From NCBI GenBank assembly GCA_026415355.1, contig JAOAHF010000012.1:1-64000 (forward strand): a stretch of 64,000 nucleotides of DNA, in the 5' to 3' direction. Shown in pieces: positions 8,960 to 18,104 of the stretch; position 1 is the first letter of the stretch; each line of letters starts with the position of its first letter. Source of the stretch: Brevinematales bacterium (GTDB taxonomy: Bacteria; Spirochaetota; Brevinematia; DTOW01). The notes beneath the pieces were generated by a model. That model had not been told where the DNA came from, did not search any database, and saw only the letters and a list, made by a program, of their open reading frames with translations. A program made the position numbers and the translations under genes.

Positions 8960-11143
8960 TTACTTAATATCCAAAACTAAAGTTTCGCTGCTCGAAACAA
9001 CATAAAGCTTATCACCAATTATCAAAGAAGTACTAGCCTGAATATCGAATTCTTTTACCATTTCACCATTATTTACGTTATAAACAAACACACCTTGAGT
9101 TGTAGTAGCAACTATGTACTCACCCACATAAGGCATTCCTTTCTGTTTTCCGTTCAAATCAATCTCATATTCAATTTCACCATTTTTCTTTACAGATACA
9201 ATCTTTCTATCTCCAAATAGTATAATTCTATCTCGTGTCGATATAGGTAATGATTCTGTTTGTATGTCGGTATTTACTGATATTTCTTTAAACTTTTCAA
9301 GATTCACGATATGAAGTCTACCTTTCAAAAACACGAATAAGTTTTCACCATCCGAGGATAATGATGCTTTCCTGACAATAGATAGACTCATCTGACCAAT
9401 TTTGGAATGAGAACCATCTCCAGATATTGAATAAACTTCACCTATTTCATTAATTGAAATTGCTCTATCCTTTATTGCTACTATATCAGAATAAACACTA
9501 CCTATCTTTGCAACTTTTTTATCACCAGTCTTTATATCAATTATGTAAACACCATCTATTGATGGAACAAAAACTTTATCACCTAAAACAGCAGGTCGCG
9601 ATACTACTAGAGTACCCCTAGATGACTCACCTAAATTGATCGACTGCAACAATCCACCATCAAATGAAGATATATTAACTACAATAAATTCATTCTCATC
9701 CTTTGATAATGAAACAATAATTCCATCACCAAATCCGTAGGCCAATCCTTTCACACCTACACTCTTAATACTCTTACCATCAAATACTATAACACCTGAA
9801 GATGATGGTATTAGAGATATGGTACCATGTTTTGCCCACTTGCCATATCCAGAGACAATATTCATACCAAAATTCATTTTCACAGTTTTCTCTTCTTTAG
9901 GCTTCAACTCTTCTTTAACATCAATTGTGATTTTACTATCCTTTGTGAATCTCATCTTTTCTTTAAATATAAACTTATTATCCTTTTTAACTCCGATAAT
10001 ATAATCAACATTTTTCCCCAAAATTCTTTCAACAGGAATACTTGAAATCTCAACATTATTTATGTACAACATAGCATCTTTAGTTGACTCTGTAGGCAAG
10101 AAAGATACTCTCACCGAATTCTCATAATCAACCATTATATCCTTTGAAATAGACTTATCAATAGATGCCAAAACCTGTTTATTAGCACTTTCAACCACCA
10201 AGCGATTTTTTGAAGATATCTGCTTAACTATTTTATTAATCTCCTCAATAAAATCATCGGTAGTATCAAAAGCTCCGACAGGTAAAGAAGATTGAACAGA
10301 TTGTTCTACTTTTTTCTGAATCTTTTTATCTACATAAACTTGCTCACCTTCTTTTACAACTACACTCAAAAGAACATTTTTTTCAATATTTTTTCTCTGC
10401 TCATCATTAAGCTTTTGAATTTGCTCTTCAAGAGTTTTAGACCTAATTCCTACTGAAACCTTACCTTCCGATACAATAACTCTAGTTCCACCATTTTCAT
10501 CAGAGTAAACCATAAATTTTGTTCCCCTAACAGCAGCAATCGCCGTTGATGTCCTGACTTTTAACTCACCTCCCTTCAAGTTACCAACAGCAGATTTAAC
10601 AGTACCTTTTACTAAGTCAACGATACTTTCTTTTTTACCTTCTACCACAGAAACAATCTCAGATAGGGAAATTTCAGTTTTTTCTCCAATTCTCAAAACT
10701 ATTCTTTTATCAACTTGCACTTCACATTCAGACGACTTACCAGTTCTTATGACATCTTCCTGTTTGAGAATGTAACCAACTTCAGCATCAAAAATAACAC
10801 CTCTACTCTGAATCTTAACATCACCCACCACCATAGATACAATACCTCTGGTATATACATTTCCCGAAACCTCTGGTACTTCTTCTTTAGTAGTTTGCTC
10901 AGTAGATAATACCTTATCTTCTTTAACAACAGTCTTTTCAGAAACCTTTAGAAACTGATTAACCAAGAGCAATCCTCCTATTAAAACAGCAAGAATCGGC
11001 AAAGAAACAATTAAAATCCTGGATACATTCATAGTTTTTTCCTCCTTTAAAAACAACTCTCCTTTAAACTCCTTAGAAGTACTTTCAAACTTACTGAAGC
11101 TTAAGCTTTCTTTTAAGAGCTTTTCTATGTCTTCCATTTTCAA
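8960..11143 (-). CDS. FecR-domain membrane protein with C-terminal PQQ-like beta-propeller
   Basis: This 727-residue protein has a cytoplasmic N-terminal stretch (1-40) and one membrane helix (about 42-63). Next comes a FecR-type domain (about 95-232) with the family motif AVRGTKFMV. A Glu/Lys-rich linker follows, and then a propeller-like C-terminal half (about 450-727) with repeated beta strands and segments such as YIIDIKTGDKK and VYNVNNGEM. FecR domains were named for iron-dicitrate signalling, but outside that system they are common extracytoplasmic modules. No sigma factor or TonB receptor is next to it, so iron signalling is unsupported. It has an AGGAG site 6 nt before the ATG and a strong terminator. 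Confidence 0.8.
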   Translation of the reverse strand: MKMEDIEKLLKESLSFSKFESTSKEFKGELFLKEEKTMNVSRILIVSLPILAVLIGGLLLVNQFLKVSEKTVVKEDKVLSTEQTTKEEVPEVSGNVYTRGIVSMVVGDVKIQSRGVIFDAEVGYILKQEDVIRTGKSSECEVQVDKRIVLRIGEKTEISLSEIVSVVEGKKESIVDLVKGTVKSAVGNLKGGELKVRTSTAIAAVRGTKFMVYSDENGGTRVIVSEGKVSVGIRSKTLEEQIQKLNDEQRKNIEKNVLLSVVVKEGEQVYVDKKIQKKVEQSVQSSLPVGAFDTTDDFIEEINKIVKQISSKNRLVVESANKQVLASIDKSISKDIMVDYENSVRVSFLPTESTKDAMLYINNVEISSIPVERILGKNVDYIIGVKKDNKFIFKEKMRFTKDSKITIDVKEELKPKEEKTVKMNFGMNIVSGYGKWAKHGTISLIPSSSGVIVFDGKSIKSVGVKGLAYGFGDGIIVSLSKDENEFIVVNISSFDGGLLQSINLGESSRGTLVVSRPAVLGDKVFVPSIDGVYIIDIKTGDKKVAKIGSVYSDIVAIKDRAISINEIGEVYSISGDGSHSKIGQMSLSIVRKASLSSDGENLFVFLKGRLHIVNLEKFKEISVNTDIQTESLPISTRDRIILFGDRKIVSVKKNGEIEYEIDLNGKQKGMPYVGEYIVATTTQGVFVYNVNNGEMVKEFDIQASTSLIIGDKLYVVSSSETLVLDIK

Positions 11144-11208
11144 CTCCTACTATAATATACCGTTCAAATACTAACTTTTTGCAATATCAGAAAAATCATT
11201 TGTGAAGA

Positions 11209-11261
11209 TTCTACAAAACTTAACATCAAACTCTAGTTTAGAATCGAAAGATTTTGTAGAA
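11209..11261. repeat. Inverted repeat between guaA and the FecR gene
   Basis: TTCTACAAAA (11209-11218) and TTTTGTAGAA (11252-11261) are perfect 10-nt inverted arms, with a smaller TCTA/TAGA hairpin inside the 33-nt loop. It lies between the guaA stop and the FecR gene start on the minus strand. It could be a weak terminator for guaA or an operator for the FecR gene. Confidence 0.4.
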
Positions 11262-11287
11262 CATAGAAAATCAAATTATAATTCCAT

Positions 11288-12823
11288 TCACTCCCACTCT
11301 ATCGTAGCTGGTGGCTTTGATGTTATATCATATACTACCCTAGTTATCTCATTAACTTCTCTTACTATCCTATTAGCAACTTTGTTAAGAAATTCGTAAG
11401 GAAGCTTAGACCAATCTGCAGTCATGCCATCAACACTATTCACACTTCTCAAAGCAACAACAAAACCATAACTTCTTTCATCACCCATAACACCAACAGC
11501 TTTATCAGAAAGCAAAACAACAAAAGACTGCCAAACTTTGTCATAAAGATTTTCCCTCTTAAGTTCATCTATGAATATCTTATCAGCCTTTCTCAAGATA
11601 TCGAGTCTTTCTCTTGTTACTTCTCCGATTATCCTAACAGCAAGACCTGGTCCAGGAAATGGATGCCTATTTAGTATGTTATCAGGTATGCCTAATACTT
11701 TACCTAGCTTTCTAACTTCATCCTTAAACAAAAACTTAAACGGCTCAAGAATTCTACCTTCCTTTTCAAGTTGCCTTATTTCTTTAACTCTGTTGTGATG
11801 TGTTTTTATAGTAGAAGACGGACCCTTAACAGAAGAAGTCTCAATAACATCCGGATATAAAGTACCCTGAGCAAGTATATCAATATTCCCTACATTCTTA
11901 ATGAAAACTTCAATAAATTTTTTACCTATTATCTTCCTTTTATCTTCTGGATCTTTAACTCCTTTCAACGCTGATAGAAACTCTTCTTCGGCATCTATAT
12001 ACTCAACTTCAATTCCAAGAGATCTAAAGTTATTTATAACCTCATCAGTCTCGTTCATTCTTAACAATCCTGTATTCACAAACACAGGTTTAAGCCGCTT
12101 ACCTAACACAATATTCAAATAAACAGCCATAACTGTTGAATCAACCCCACCGCTAACAGCCATAACTACATTTCTATCACCTACAAAATTTACTATTTTC
12201 CTCCTCTCATCTTCCATGAACTTTTCAACAGACCAAGATTTCTTTGCATTACAGACCTTAAAGACAAAATTCGATATTATCTCAGTTCCATATTGCGTAT
12301 GAAAAACTTCAGGATGAAATTGAACACAGAAAAACTTACCATCATCAGATTGGACAGAAGCGATAATATTATTTTTTGTTATAGCAATTGGTTTGAATTT
12401 TGAAGGCAATTCAACAACAGAATCTCCATGGCTCATCCAAACAACTATATTTTTAGGTATGTCATGAAATAAAATTGAATCAGACAAAATCTCTAACTCA
12501 GTATAGCCATATTCCCTATATTTTGATTTTTCTAACTTACCACCCATAACTTTACACAACAATTGCATACCATAACATATACCAAGAATAGGAACACCAT
12601 ATTTTGCCAAAAAATCCAACGATATCGTTGGAGCACCTGGATCAACAACACTAGAAGGCCCTCCAGATAAAATTATACCTTCTATAATCTCTTCACCTAA
12701 ATGAGAATGCAACCCTTTTTCGTCTATATTATAAGGAAATATTTCTGCATATACTCCTAATTCTCTTATTCTTCTTGCGATAAGCTGAGTGTATTGGGAT
12801 CCAAAATCTAATATAACTATCAT
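11288..12823 (-). CDS. guaA: GMP synthase (glutamine-hydrolysing)
   Basis: This 511-residue cytoplasmic enzyme converts XMP to GMP using glutamine and ATP. The N-terminal class I amidotransferase domain has the nucleophile elbow GICYGMQLL (C83) and FHPEVFHT. The ATP-pyrophosphatase domain starts with the PP-loop AVSGGVDSTV. The C-terminal dimerisation domain ends in the conserved KPPATIEWE. Full length and all motifs are intact. It stands alone, without guaB beside it. No Shine-Dalgarno site is evident; a TAAAAT box ends 9 nt before the ATG, so its mRNA may have almost no leader. Confidence 0.97.
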   Translation of the reverse strand: MIVILDFGSQYTQLIARRIRELGVYAEIFPYNIDEKGLHSHLGEEIIEGIILSGGPSSVVDPGAPTISLDFLAKYGVPILGICYGMQLLCKVMGGKLEKSKYREYGYTELEILSDSILFHDIPKNIVVWMSHGDSVVELPSKFKPIAITKNNIIASVQSDDGKFFCVQFHPEVFHTQYGTEIISNFVFKVCNAKKSWSVEKFMEDERRKIVNFVGDRNVVMAVSGGVDSTVMAVYLNIVLGKRLKPVFVNTGLLRMNETDEVINNFRSLGIEVEYIDAEEEFLSALKGVKDPEDKRKIIGKKFIEVFIKNVGNIDILAQGTLYPDVIETSSVKGPSSTIKTHHNRVKEIRQLEKEGRILEPFKFLFKDEVRKLGKVLGIPDNILNRHPFPGPGLAVRIIGEVTRERLDILRKADKIFIDELKRENLYDKVWQSFVVLLSDKAVGVMGDERSYGFVVALRSVNSVDGMTADWSKLPYEFLNKVANRIVREVNEITRVVYDITSKPPATIEWE

Positions 12824-12896
12824 AATTCAAACATTTTAAATAATTCATCAACCCAACTTCTAATTGAAAAGCTCCTCTATAACCTGTAGTACTAAT

Positions 12897-12926
12897 TTGT
12901 TTAGCAGATCATTACATTTTCATAAT
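12897..12926 (+). promoter_or_regulatory. Leaderless-type promoter of the MCP-like gene
   Basis: TTGTTT (12897-12902), an 18-nt spacer and CATAAT (12921-12926) precede the ATG at 12934 by 7 nt. The predicted transcription start coincides with the start codon, and no ribosome binding site is present. Confidence 0.5.
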
Positions 12927-12933
12927 TGCTACT

Positions 12934-14487
12934 ATGTATAAAGATTTTCTATTTACAGTACTGTCAAGCCTTATATCTTCGTTAATAATAGCATTATCCG
13001 TACTATTCATAATTACGGAACAACCAAGTGAAAATGTAATAAGATTAGTAACTTATTTACTCATAATTTCAATAACAACAAACTCCTTATTAAGCTTCAC
13101 ACTATTATCATTAAAATTAAAAATGCCATTTATAAGAACAATATCATTTATAGGTAACCTAACCTTTCTTCTTTTACCTATACTTCTAAAATTAGAAGAT
13201 CATTCATCAATTATTAAAATAACGTTTCTCCTTACTATGTCCTTTATTCTTCATATGTCAATATCAGACATCTTTATTAAAATAGACAAACAAAATACTA
13301 TCTTAAACATATTTTCCTCTAGATTACTCAATATGTCTCTCTTCTCAATTTTAGGTCCAATAATAACATGGGATACTAAATTCTCTATTATAAGCTTAGC
13401 ATTTGTAACATTAGCTATAATAATATCAGAAACAAATAGATACAGAGTTATATCAAAAAACCTAGATTATTCTGGAACAGACATTCTTTTAAAAACATTT
13501 AGTAAAACTGTTAAATCTATAAACAAAAAGCTAGAGGAAAATAATGCATTAGTAAATGCACTTAAACTACAAATGGAAATATTCACAAACTCAAAAAAAG
13601 AAATATTATCAATCATAGAATCACTCAAACAAAATATCACGGAAGTAATATCATCAATTGAAGGATACGAAGATGAATATGAAAATATAATTCAAATAAC
13701 AAACACAACCATAACAGAGTACTCAACCTATATTTTAAGTCTTGAATACAATCTTTCAATTTTCACGGAAAATATAAATTCTATAAAAAAAATCCTAATA
13801 GAATTTAATTCAACAATATCATCAAAAATATCAAAAAAAGAAGATATATTCAAGAACTTCAAGGAAACAGAACCAATATTGGATTCACTTATCAACAAAA
13901 TAGACTCTGTTTCAGAAATTTTGACTAATATTATTACTAACGAAATATCTCTATCAACTACTATAAACTACATATCCGATGAACTAAGTGCACTAAATGT
14001 TATCTCAACAAACGCTCAGATTGAATCAACGAAGATAAAAGGATCTAGGACCATGACAACAATAATAAATGAGATAACAAATATCCAAAATAATATAAGG
14101 GCATACGTAACATCAATGCAAGATATATTCTCAAAAATCAAAGATCTCTTTGATTACATTTCTTCAACGTCACAAAGCCTTCTAAAACATTCAGACAGAG
14201 TAAAGTATAATATAGGACTAATCAACAACACATTACAAGATGTTATAACAACATTTTCAAACGAAACACTTAAAATAGACAAACTCATTTCAATGATTGA
14301 AAACATACAAGACGCAATATCATCTTCTCAAGAAAAAATAAGGGATTTCAGAAACTTCCTAGAAAAGCTTACAAGAGGTTCAATAGTATTAGAAAAAGTA
14401 AAATCTAGTATAACTTCAACCAAAAGCCTAATTAATGAAATACTTATATCCTTAGACGAAATACAGCAAAATGTATCAGAAAGTTAA
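12934..14487 (+). CDS. Six-TM membrane protein with divergent methyl-accepting chemotaxis-like domain
   Basis: This 517-residue protein has about six membrane helices in its first 165 residues and no evident periplasmic sensor. A long helical coiled-coil region follows (about 185-515). Around residues 350-390, ALNVISTNAQIESTKIKG and later ITNIQNNIRAYV align loosely with the MCP signalling hairpin tip, whose usual form is LLALNAAIEAARAGE followed by GFAVVA.E. The match is weak: the tip is not well conserved, so coupling to CheA/CheW is uncertain. It may be a decayed or specialised receptor. Its last 17 nt overlap the radical SAM gene downstream in another frame, indicating co-transcription. 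Confidence 0.6.
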   Translation: MYKDFLFTVLSSLISSLIIALSVLFIITEQPSENVIRLVTYLLIISITTNSLLSFTLLSLKLKMPFIRTISFIGNLTFLLLPILLKLEDHSSIIKITFLLTMSFILHMSISDIFIKIDKQNTILNIFSSRLLNMSLFSILGPIITWDTKFSIISLAFVTLAIIISETNRYRVISKNLDYSGTDILLKTFSKTVKSINKKLEENNALVNALKLQMEIFTNSKKEILSIIESLKQNITEVISSIEGYEDEYENIIQITNTTITEYSTYILSLEYNLSIFTENINSIKKILIEFNSTISSKISKKEDIFKNFKETEPILDSLINKIDSVSEILTNIITNEISLSTTINYISDELSALNVISTNAQIESTKIKGSRTMTTIINEITNIQNNIRAYVTSMQDIFSKIKDLFDYISSTSQSLLKHSDRVKYNIGLINNTLQDVITTFSNETLKIDKLISMIENIQDAISSSQEKIRDFRNFLEKLTRGSIVLEKVKSSITSTKSLINEILISLDEIQQNVSES

Positions 14488-15661
14488 ACTATTTGCAAAA
14501 AAAGACACTCTATCTTTCGTTCTATCAGAAGAGGAATTCGTAATACTAGATTACGAAGGTAGACTAAACTTAGTATTTAACAAAGGTATCATGTATAGAA
14601 GGGGATACGACAATATTATAGTGTGTAGTAAAACAAATAACACTAATTATTACGAAACTATACCTAACAATCAAAAAACAAGGATCATAGATAGATATTA
14701 TACAAAAATAAAAGAGATTATAGATAAATCACTTTTTGACATTATGCTACTGGAAACTAATAATCAGATACTCAGATATACACTGGAAAAGATCAAAGCT
14801 TTAAACAGTAATGCTTTAGAAGAAGACGGTAAAAAATTTAGAAGTATATTCAAACCAATAACCATAATCCCACCCGAGAATTATCTTTCGTTATACATAC
14901 CTATAACAGAAGGATGCTCTTACAACAAGTGTAGCTTCTGTAATCTCTATAAAGATAGAAGCTTTAGAATAAAAAACCCAACAGAAATCGATAAACTTAT
15001 GAAGGATATTATAGACTTTTTTGGACTATCACTACTCACAAGAAAGAGTATATTCTTAGGCGAAGGTAATGTAATAGTAGAAAATAACCAGACGATCTTA
15101 CAGTCGATACAAATTATAAAAGAACACCTGAGTAAAACTAAACATATATCGTTTAATTTTGAAGACTCATTCTATGGGTTTATGGATACTTTCCACACTA
15201 AAAAAACTATAAAAGAACTAGAAGAACTCAAAAAAGCAGGAATAAGAAAAGTATACATTGGACTTGAAACAGGAGACGATGAATTAATCGCAAAAATACT
15301 CTTAAAACCATCAACTTCAAAAGAAACTATTCAGGTAGTAAATAATCTAAAAAGTGTAGGCATCAATGTTGGTATTATAATCATAGTAGGAATTGGTGGT
15401 AAAAAGTATAAAAATTCTCACTTTGATAAAACAATTCAAACAATATCAGAAATGAACTTAGACAGTCAAGATACTGTATTTTTATCACCCCTGATTGAGT
15501 ACTCAAACCTTGATTATTCAAGAATAATAAATGAGCTAGGAATAGAAAGAATGTCAAAAGATGAAATACACCAAGAACTCAAAAGATTCAAAGAAGCACT
15601 AACTAAGATAAAAAAGTTAAAAACTCCTATCTACAAAGTAGATAGATTTTTGTATGCATAG
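14471..15661 (+). CDS. Radical SAM protein with CX4CX2C cluster motif
   Basis: In this 396-residue protein the radical SAM core begins near residue 140, after an N-terminal region with no recognised fold. Cluster ligands are C149, C154 and C157 in CSYNKCSFC. That spacing is CX4CX2C rather than the textbook CX3CX2C, and is followed by NLYKDRSF. GLETGDDELIAKIL and VGIIIIVGIGG later match the barrel of Elp3/HemN-like enzymes. The substrate is unknown. The start overlaps the MCP-like gene by 17 nt, so both are probably translated from one mRNA. Its last 31 nt overlap the convergent sigma-like gene. Confidence 0.78.
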   Translation: MYQKVKLFAKKDTLSFVLSEEEFVILDYEGRLNLVFNKGIMYRRGYDNIIVCSKTNNTNYYETIPNNQKTRIIDRYYTKIKEIIDKSLFDIMLLETNNQILRYTLEKIKALNSNALEEDGKKFRSIFKPITIIPPENYLSLYIPITEGCSYNKCSFCNLYKDRSFRIKNPTEIDKLMKDIIDFFGLSLLTRKSIFLGEGNVIVENNQTILQSIQIIKEHLSKTKHISFNFEDSFYGFMDTFHTKKTIKELEELKKAGIRKVYIGLETGDDELIAKILLKPSTSKETIQVVNNLKSVGINVGIIIIVGIGGKKYKNSHFDKTIQTISEMNLDSQDTVFLSPLIEYSNLDYSRIINELGIERMSKDEIHQELKRFKEALTKIKKLKTPIYKVDRFLYA

Positions 15662-16392
15662 TTTTTAAACCTATCTCTCAACCTCTTCAAGCTTATTCCC
15701 ACATTACTAACAGTCATACCAAGAAGTTTAGCAACATCAGAATATCCACACAAAATATTCATCTTCTTTAACCTTTCAATTCTATTTTCAGTGGGTTTTT
15801 TATTTATTAACTGTATCAACTTTTTTCTTAATTCACACTTCTTAAAAACTTTCTTAAGTATATCCTGATACTCAGACAAAACTTGTTCAACAGGCTTGTT
15901 TGTATATTTTGAGATTAATTTTATATCCTCCGGAGTTAGTTCAAAGATAAACGTCTTTATTATAAGCTTTGAAAACTCATCAAGACTTTCAAAAAACTCA
16001 ACAGCAATAGATATAAGACTATCATCAAAACTAAGATTATCACTAGAAAGCACGCTAAAAATATTTACATCGTTCAATTCAGATTCATAAACTATCTTCA
16101 AAGTGCGTCGCTTCCCTGCCAGAAAATTCTTGTAATAATTGATAAGAGAAGCCGTCAAGTATGTTACAAACTTACATCCTTTATCTTTAAATTTGGCTAC
16201 TACACTTTCAACTCTTTCCATAAAGTAAATATAAAAATCACTAGCGTCATCTCTTGAGGAATTATACAAAACTATCGGAAAGTTATATACATATAGAGAA
16301 ATTTCTCTTATTATAGCATTCATAACAGATTGATTTCCATTCTGATACTCACTAATAAGAGATTTGACTCTATTCTCATCTACAAGTGCCAT
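15631..16392 (-). CDS. Sigma-70-like helix-turn-helix protein
   Basis: Residues 15-95 of this 253-residue protein resemble sigma region 2: an acidic helix DDASDFYIYFMERV and then a basic FVTYLTASLINYYKNF. The C-terminal 50 residues hold a clear helix-turn-helix, GYSDVAKLLGMTVSNVGISLKRLR, as in sigma region 4. Between them is another possible HTH-like stretch (about 130-175), so this is not a standard ECF sigma factor. It could be an alternative sigma or a DNA-binding regulator derived from one. It lies 115 nt downstream of tlyA on the same strand. A TATATT box sits 10 nt before its ATG. Confidence 0.55.
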   Translation of the reverse strand: MALVDENRVKSLISEYQNGNQSVMNAIIREISLYVYNFPIVLYNSSRDDASDFYIYFMERVESVVAKFKDKGCKFVTYLTASLINYYKNFLAGKRRTLKIVYESELNDVNIFSVLSSDNLSFDDSLISIAVEFFESLDEFSKLIIKTFIFELTPEDIKLISKYTNKPVEQVLSEYQDILKKVFKKCELRKKLIQLINKKPTENRIERLKKMNILCGYSDVAKLLGMTVSNVGISLKRLRDRFKNYAYKNLSTL

Positions 16393-16507
16393 ATAACTGA
16401 AAAATATATTTACACTAAGTATTACTCTCTATCAAGTTAAAAATATTTTAAAAACCAAACTCAAAATCAACCAGATACTCCAAAAAGAAACTCAAGCTAA
16501 GTTAATG

Positions 16508-17251
16508 TCATGTTACAAAATAGATAAAGTATTCTTGGTTCCCATCGGTACCTTTGAGTTTTGATTTTGTTATTCCAATAACATTGAACCCTTTATTCTT
16601 AATAAAACACTCTATCTTCTCAAGCGCTAAATGATGATATTCTTCTTTTGCTATCCCATACTTACCTATATATCTAGGCTCAAGCTCAAACTGGGGTTTT
16701 ATAAGCACAACAAATTCGACTTCTTTACCTACAACATTAAAAACAGAAGGTATAACCTTCTCAAGCGATATAAAAGATAAATCCATAACAACTAAATCTA
16801 TTCTATAGTCAAAAAATACTTTACCTTCCTCAACGAATTTATCCAGATATCTAGCATTTATTTTTTCATAAACCTTAACTCTAGGATCTGTCCTTATTTT
16901 AGAATCAATCTGCCCTATTCCAACATCAACTCCGTAAACAAACTTAGCTCCTCTCTGCAAGAGACAATCAGTAAACCCACCTGTTGATACTCCAACATCC
17001 AAACATACTTTGTCTTTTACATCTATTTTAAACTCCTCAAGAGCACCTTCCAACTTGTATCCTCCTCTACTCACATACCTTGGTTTCTCAATCTCTTCTA
17101 TTATATCACTTTGTTTCACTTCGTAGGAAGGCTTATAAACTTTTTCTCCATTAACTTTAATTATACCTGCCATTATCATTCTTTTGGCTAATTCTCTTGA
17201 CGGCACAATCCCTCTATTCACCATAGCAACATCTAACCGCTCTTTTTTCAT
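16508..17251 (-). CDS. tlyA: TlyA-family rRNA 2'-O-methyltransferase (hemolysin A family)
   Basis: This 247-residue protein has an N-terminal S4 RNA-binding domain (1-60) and an FtsJ-like methyltransferase domain. The SAM site reads LDVGVSTGGFTDCLLQRGA, with likely catalytic residues in SRGGYKL, VVMDLSFIS and LIKPQFE (K-D-K pattern). In Mycobacterium, TlyA methylates cytidines in 16S and 23S rRNA; the spirochaete homologues were first called hemolysins. Full length. There is no Shine-Dalgarno site. TATACT lies 7 nt before the ATG (17264-17259), so the mRNA is probably leaderless. It is divergent from the amidotransferase gene. Confidence 0.93.
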   Translation of the reverse strand: MKKERLDVAMVNRGIVPSRELAKRMIMAGIIKVNGEKVYKPSYEVKQSDIIEEIEKPRYVSRGGYKLEGALEEFKIDVKDKVCLDVGVSTGGFTDCLLQRGAKFVYGVDVGIGQIDSKIRTDPRVKVYEKINARYLDKFVEEGKVFFDYRIDLVVMDLSFISLEKVIPSVFNVVGKEVEFVVLIKPQFELEPRYIGKYGIAKEEYHHLALEKIECFIKNKGFNVIGITKSKLKGTDGNQEYFIYFVT

Positions 17252-17378
17252 AATTATAAGTATAATGTATCTGGATTCAGATATACTAACTCTATCTCAT
17301 ATAGAGTATCCGCAACACAAAACAGAGAATATTTCTATCCTTCTAAATCCAAAAAACAAGGTATATCCTTTGATTAAT

Positions 17379-17408
17379 TTGAAAACACCCAAAGCTGATA
17401 ATTATATT
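17379..17408 (+). promoter_or_regulatory. Leaderless-type promoter of the amidotransferase gene
   Basis: TTGAAA (17379-17384), an 18-nt spacer and TATATT (17403-17408) lie 6 nt before the ATG at 17415. The predicted transcription start falls on the A of that ATG, which helps decide the start codon. Confidence 0.55.
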
Positions 17409-17414
17409 AGTCTT

Positions 17415-18104
17415 ATGATTTTAGTCTTAAGGAACTCACCCATAGAAGGATTAGGATACCTCGAAGAAGTACTATCAAACTACCACATAAGGTATAACTA
17501 TTTTGACACTAAAAATCTATCAGATGATATTCTGGAAACATTAGCACTAGATAAATACAGCGGTCTAATAATACTAGGGGGGCCCCAATCGGTTTACGAA
17601 GAAAATATATACCCATATCTAACAGTTGAGAAGAAAGTGATAGATAATTTCATAAATAACAATAAACCAATTCTAGGCATATGTTTAGGATCACAGCTAA
17701 TAGCAAGTACTTTAGGTGCTAGAGTATACAAGGGTGATAAAGGCGAAGAAATAGGATGGTACGATATAAAAATAACCGGAGATGGAGCAAAAGATCCCGT
17801 ATTCTCAAAATACTACTCCTTAAAAGTCTTTCAATGGCATAGTGATACTTTCGATTTACCCAAAGATGCAGTTAGAATAGCAACTTCTGACAACTACCTA
17901 AATCAAGCATTCAAATACAAAAAAAATGTATACGCTATTCAATTCCATACCGAAGTAAGGTTATCAGATGCAAAACTATGGATAGAAAAATCAAATCTAA
18001 ATCGAAGTAAAATAGAACAAATACTAGGAGATTTTGATATTCATTTCAATCAAGTAAAAAACATAAACAATGAGATTGTTTGGCACTTGTTTGTAAATGT
18101 ATGA
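17415..18104 (+). CDS. Class I glutamine amidotransferase (GMP synthase-like)
   Basis: From MILVLRNSP this is a 229-residue stand-alone class I amidotransferase. The nucleophile elbow is GICLGSQLIA, and the His-Glu of the triad are in AIQFHTEV. An oxyanion-type LGGPQSV is also present. Stand-alone members hydrolyse glutamine or act on gamma-glutamyl compounds; the acceptor is unknown. The frame is open upstream with another ATG at 17265, giving 279 residues. The later start is preferred because homologues begin here and a promoter lies 6 nt upstream. The stop overlaps the next gene as ATGA, so the two are translationally coupled. Confidence 0.8.
   Translation: MILVLRNSPIEGLGYLEEVLSNYHIRYNYFDTKNLSDDILETLALDKYSGLIILGGPQSVYEENIYPYLTVEKKVIDNFINNNKPILGICLGSQLIASTLGARVYKGDKGEEIGWYDIKITGDGAKDPVFSKYYSLKVFQWHSDTFDLPKDAVRIATSDNYLNQAFKYKKNVYAIQFHTEVRLSDAKLWIEKSNLNRSKIEQILGDFDIHFNQVKNINNEIVWHLFVNV

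Noticed and set aside
8960-11143. FecI/FecR iron-signalling system
   Set aside because: No sigma factor or TonB-dependent receptor adjoins, and the C-terminal half is a propeller not found in FecR itself.
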